Assembly: GCA_018700655.1 (NCBI GenBank)
Contig: JABIUG010000323.1
Location: 1 to 6,859, forward strand
From: Rhodospirillaceae bacterium
GTDB taxonomy: Bacteria; Pseudomonadota; Alphaproteobacteria; SP197
Direction: 5' to 3'
Length of the DNA: 6,859 nucleotides
Below are positions 3,981-6,859 of this stretch, piece by piece (the first letter of the stretch is position 1; every line of letters begins with the position of its first letter). The notes beneath the pieces were generated by a model that saw only the letters and a list, made by a program, of their open reading frames with translations, searched no databases and had not been told where the DNA came from. Both the position numbers and the translations under genes were made by a program.

Positions 3981-6745
3981 GCGAAGCGGTCATCTTCTCG
4001 CTCGATGGTGAAGATGTCACCGCCGAGCCCGGCGAATCGATCTGGCAGGTGGCCAAGCGCCACGGCAAGACGATCCCGCACCTCTGCTACACCGAGATGG
4101 CCGACTACCGGGCGGACGGTAATTGCCGCGTCTGCATGGTCGAGATCGAGGGCGAGCGCACGCTTGCCGCCTCGTGCATCCGCGATCCGCTACCGGGCAT
4201 GGTGGTCAAGACCGACACCGATCGTGCCGAAGCGGCGCGCAACATGGTGCTGGAACTGCTTCTTGCCGACCAGCCGGTCGAGGATGAAGCCCACACCACG
4301 ACCTCCGAGTTCTGGGGCTGGGCGCACAGCATGGGAATCGATGTTTCCCGCTTCCCGCGACGTGGTGCGCCGGTTTCCGACCTCAGCCATCCCGCGATGG
4401 CGATCAATCTTGACGCCTGCATCCATTGCAACCGCTGTGTTCGCGCCTGCCGCGAAATCCAGGTCAACAATGTCATCGGCATGGCCTATCGCGGCGGTCA
4501 CGCCAAGATCGTGTTTGATTTCGATGACCCCATGGGCGAGTCGACCTGCGTGGCCTGCGGCGAATGCGTCCAGTCCTGCCCGACCGGCGCGCTGATGGAA
4601 AAAACCCTGATCGACGAGGCCGGCATCGGCAAACCGGCCCCGGCCAAGGAAGTCGACAGCGTCTGCCCCTATTGCGGCGTCGGCTGCCAGCTGACCTATC
4701 AGGTCGAGGACAATGCGATCGTCGCGGTCAAGGGCAAGGAAGGCCCTGCCAATCACGGCCGCCTGTGTGTGAAGGGCCGTTTCGGCTTCGACTACATCAA
4801 CCACGCCCAGCGCCTGACCAAGCCGCTGATCCGGCTCGACGATGCCCCCAAGGGCGCCGATGAGTGGATCGACCCGGCCAATCCCTTCACCCATTTCCGT
4901 GAAGCGACCTGGGAAGAAGCCCTCGAAAAGGCCGCCTCGGGCCTGGCCGCGATCCGCGACGAAGACGGCCCCAATGCACTGGCCGGCTTCGGCTCGGCCA
5001 AGGGTTCGAACGAAGAGGCCTATCTCTTCCAGAAGCTGGTACGCACCGGCTTTGGCACCAACAATGTCGATCACTGCACCCGGCTGTGCCATGCAAGTTC
5101 GGTCGCCGCGTTGATGGAAACGATTGGTTCGGGTGCGGTCACCGCTCCCTTCACCGAAGCGATAAATTCGGATTGTTTCATCGTGATCGGCGCAAACCCG
5201 ACCGAGAACCATCCTGTTGCCGCAACCTTCTTCAAGAATTCGGTCAAACGCGGTGCCAAGCTGATCGTGATGGATCCGCGCGGTCAGGCCCTGCGCAAAC
5301 ACGCCACCCACATGTTGCAGTTCAAGCCGGGCGGCGACGTCTCGATGCTGAACGCAATCATGCATGTGATTATCGAGGAAGAGCTCTACGACAAACAATA
5401 CGTCCAGGGCATGACCGAGGGCTTTGATGAACTCAAGGCCCACCTGAAGGATTTCACGCCCGAGGCGATGGAGCCGATCTGCGGCATTCCGGCTGATACG
5501 TTGCGTGACGTTGCCCGGACCTATGCCGGCGCCGAGAAGGCAATGGTCTTCTGGGGCATGGGCATCAGCCAGCATATCCACGGCACCGACAATTCACGCT
5601 GCCTGATCGCGCTGGCCCTGATGACCGGCCATACCGGCCGTCCCGGTACCGGCCTCCACCCCTTGCGCGGTCAGAACAACGTGCAGGGCGCTTCGGATGC
5701 CGGGCTGATCCCGATGTTCTTCCCCGATTACAAACCGGTCGCCAAACCTGAACACAACGCGCGGTTCGAGGAGCTCTGGGACTCGAAACTCGACGATAAT
5801 CCCGGCCTCACCGTGGTCGAAATCATGGATGCGGTCCACGCCGACAAACTCCACGGCATGTACATCATGGGCGAGAACCCGGCGATGTCGGACCCCAATG
5901 TTCATCATGCCCGCGCGGCTCTTGCCAAGCTCAGGCATCTTGTCGTGCAGGACCTGTTCCTGACCGAAACCGCAATGCATGCCGATGTCGTTCTGCCCGC
6001 CAGCGCATGGCCCGAGAAAGACGGCACCGTGACCAACACCAACCGTCAGGTCCAGCGTGGCCGCCAGGCGGTCCTGCCGCCCGGCGAAGCGCGCCAGGAT
6101 TGGGAAATCATCCAGTCACTTGCCCAGGGCGTGGGTCTGGACTGGAACTATGGCCATATCTCGGAGGTCTACGAAGAGCTGCGCCAGGCGACGCCTTCGA
6201 TCACCGGCATCAGCTGGGACCGCGTCACCCGCGAAGACGTCGTGGTTTACCCCTGCCTCACTGAGGATGATCCCGGTTCTCCCATCGTCTTCTCGGAAGC
6301 ATTCCCGACGGAGTCCAAGCGCGGCAAGATGGTACCCGCCAATATCGTGCAGCCCGACGAGATGCCCGACGCAGACTTCCCCATGGTGCTGACCACCGGT
6401 CGCGTGCTGGAGCACTGGCACACCGGCGCCATGACCCGTCGCGCCACCATGCTCGACAGCCTGGAGCCCGAGGCCATCGCCACCATGGCTCCGGTCGACA
6501 TGGAACGCCTCGGTGTTGCACCGGGCGAACTGGTCCGCATCTCGACCCGGCGCGGCATGATCGAGGCCAAGGCCCGCATCGATAGCGGCATTCAGCCTGG
6601 CATGATCTTCGTGCCGTTCTGCTTTGTCGAAGCCAGCGCCAACTTGCTGACCAACGCCGCGCTCGACCCCTTCGGCAAGATCCCGGAGTTCAAGTTCTGC
6701 GCCGTCCGCGTCGACCGCGCTGCCATGCCGGAGGCTGCGGAGTAA
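3977..6745 (+). CDS. fdhA: NAD-dependent formate dehydrogenase, catalytic alpha subunit (Mo/W bis-pterin)
   Basis: The 922-residue subunit oxidises formate to CO2 (and may run in reverse, as in related enzymes). Domains in order: a [2Fe-2S] ferredoxin domain (1-80; C37, C50, C53, C67); two [4Fe-4S] ferredoxin motifs (C148, C151, C154, C158 and C191, C194, C197, C201); the proximal [4Fe-4S] motif CPYCGVGC with C230, C233, C237 and C264, followed by conserved K266; the molybdopterin oxidoreductase core (about 225-790); and a pterin-dinucleotide-binding C-terminal domain (about 800-915). The catalytic residues are C371-H372 in HCTRLCHASS, encoded by TGC, so cysteine and not selenocysteine; R564 in HPLRGQNNVQG is the expected active-site arginine. 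The His/Cys [4Fe-4S] motif of NuoG/FdsA after the first domain is absent; the segment reads ADQPVEDEAHTTTSEFW. There is no Tat signal, so it is cytoplasmic. The start is GTG at 3977, with GGAGGA (3964-3969) 7 nt before it and a GTGA overlap with fdhB, implying translational coupling. Sequence alone cannot tell Mo from W. Confidence 0.95.
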   Translation: MSEAVIFSLDGEDVTAEPGESIWQVAKRHGKTIPHLCYTEMADYRADGNCRVCMVEIEGERTLAASCIRDPLPGMVVKTDTDRAEAARNMVLELLLADQPVEDEAHTTTSEFWGWAHSMGIDVSRFPRRGAPVSDLSHPAMAINLDACIHCNRCVRACREIQVNNVIGMAYRGGHAKIVFDFDDPMGESTCVACGECVQSCPTGALMEKTLIDEAGIGKPAPAKEVDSVCPYCGVGCQLTYQVEDNAIVAVKGKEGPANHGRLCVKGRFGFDYINHAQRLTKPLIRLDDAPKGADEWIDPANPFTHFREATWEEALEKAASGLAAIRDEDGPNALAGFGSAKGSNEEAYLFQKLVRTGFGTNNVDHCTRLCHASSVAALMETIGSGAVTAPFTEAINSDCFIVIGANPTENHPVAATFFKNSVKRGAKLIVMDPRGQALRKHATHMLQFKPGGDVSMLNAIMHVIIEEELYDKQYVQGMTEGFDELKAHLKDFTPEAMEPICGIPADTLRDVARTYAGAEKAMVFWGMGISQHIHGTDNSRCLIALALMTGHTGRPGTGLHPLRGQNNVQGASDAGLIPMFFPDYKPVAKPEHNARFEELWDSKLDDNPGLTVVEIMDAVHADKLHGMYIMGENPAMSDPNVHHARAALAKLRHLVVQDLFLTETAMHADVVLPASAWPEKDGTVTNTNRQVQRGRQAVLPPGEARQDWEIIQSLAQGVGLDWNYGHISEVYEELRQATPSITGISWDRVTREDVVVYPCLTEDDPGSPIVFSEAFPTESKRGKMVPANIVQPDEMPDADFPMVLTTGRVLEHWHTGAMTRRATMLDSLEPEAIATMAPVDMERLGVAPGELVRISTRRGMIEAKARIDSGIQPGMIFVPFCFVEASANLLTNAALDPFGKIPEFKFCAVRVDRAAMPEAAE

Positions 6746-6752
6746 CAGCATT

Positions 6753-6858
6753 TGTCATCCCGGCCGCAACGCAGCGAAGAGCCGGGACCTAGATAGGGCG
6801 GCGCCGAACTCTCGAGGCCACGGATCGGCGCGGCTGAAGCCGCTCGTCCGGGGTGACA
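6753..6858. repeat. Intergenic repeat with imperfect 11-bp terminal inverted repeats
   Basis: Just after fdhA a 106-base segment begins TGTCATCCCGG (6753-6763) and ends CCGGGGTGACA (6848-6858); the ends are inverted copies matching at 10 of 11 positions. Inside lie a perfect 7-bp stem TCCCGGC/GCCGGGA (6758-6764 and 6781-6787, 16-base loop) and a small hairpin GCGGC-TGAA-GCCGC (6830-6843). The TGTCATCCCGGCC...GAGCCGGGA style is familiar from dispersed intergenic palindromic repeats in alphaproteobacterial genomes. It has no coding capacity. It might be a MITE-like or REP-like unit; the copy number cannot be seen from a single window. The window ends one base later, so the element could extend further. 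Confidence 0.6.
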
Positions 6859-6859
6859 C

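Noticed and set aside
5087..5089. Selenocysteine at the formate dehydrogenase active site
   Set aside because: The codon is TGC (cysteine); no in-frame TGA is read through.
4190..5581. A 463-codon minus-strand open frame antisense to fdhA
   Set aside because: A mirror of the fdhA codon pattern with no domain or ribosome binding site of note, while the plus strand encodes unmistakable formate dehydrogenase motifs.
6116..6751. A 211-codon minus-strand open frame at the end of fdhA
   Set aside because: Lies almost entirely antisense to the conserved C-terminal domain of fdhA and has a composition typical of such shadows.
6758..6787. TCCCGGC/GCCGGGA hairpin as an intrinsic terminator of fdhA
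   Set aside because: The loop is long at 16 bases and no T-run follows, so it fits the repeat element better.

Overview
The window reads as chromosomal DNA of a GC-rich alphaproteobacterium. The evidence is a CtrA response regulator, a ChpT histidine phosphotransferase and a DUF3553 protein side by side, plus a DksA of alphaproteobacterial type. The ctrA/chpT proximity and the lineage feel suggest a Rhodospirillales-like order, but that placement is inferred from family resemblance, not measured.

Layout: (1) 1-272, minus strand: the N-terminal 90 codons of dksA, cut by the window edge. (2) 273-487: divergent intergenic region. (3) 488-1177, plus: ctrA. (4) 1178-1238: a very AT-rich convergent junction with two small palindromes. 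(5) 1239-1853, minus: chpT. (6) 1854-1985: divergent regulatory region. (7) 1986-2168, plus: a 60-residue DUF3553 protein. (8) 2169-2276: a short leader with nested inverted repeats. (9) 2277-3980 and 3977-6745, plus: a two-gene operon for a cytoplasmic NAD-dependent molybdenum/tungsten formate dehydrogenase of the Methylobacterium Fdh1 type. It has a fused NuoE/NuoF-like diaphorase subunit and a catalytic subunit, overlapping by 4 nt (GTGA). (10) 6746-6859: an intergenic repeat with imperfect terminal inverted repeats reaching the window end.

The left half is regulatory. DksA tunes RNA polymerase in the stringent response. ChpT passes phosphate from a CckA-type hybrid kinase to CtrA, which in this class controls motility and cell-cycle or developmental genes. 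The right half is metabolic. FdhA oxidises formate to CO2 at a bis-pterin Mo/W site, electrons run along iron-sulfur clusters into FdhB, and FMN there reduces NAD+. Nothing in the sequence shows a regulatory link between the two halves.

I see no mobile element with a transposase, no CRISPR array, no tRNA or rRNA, and no clear new defence or mobile system. The items most worth a second look are the DUF3553 gene beside chpT, the diverged CtrA without an Ala-Ala tail, the AT-rich ctrA/chpT junction, the structured leader before the formate dehydrogenase operon, and the terminal-inverted-repeat element after it.
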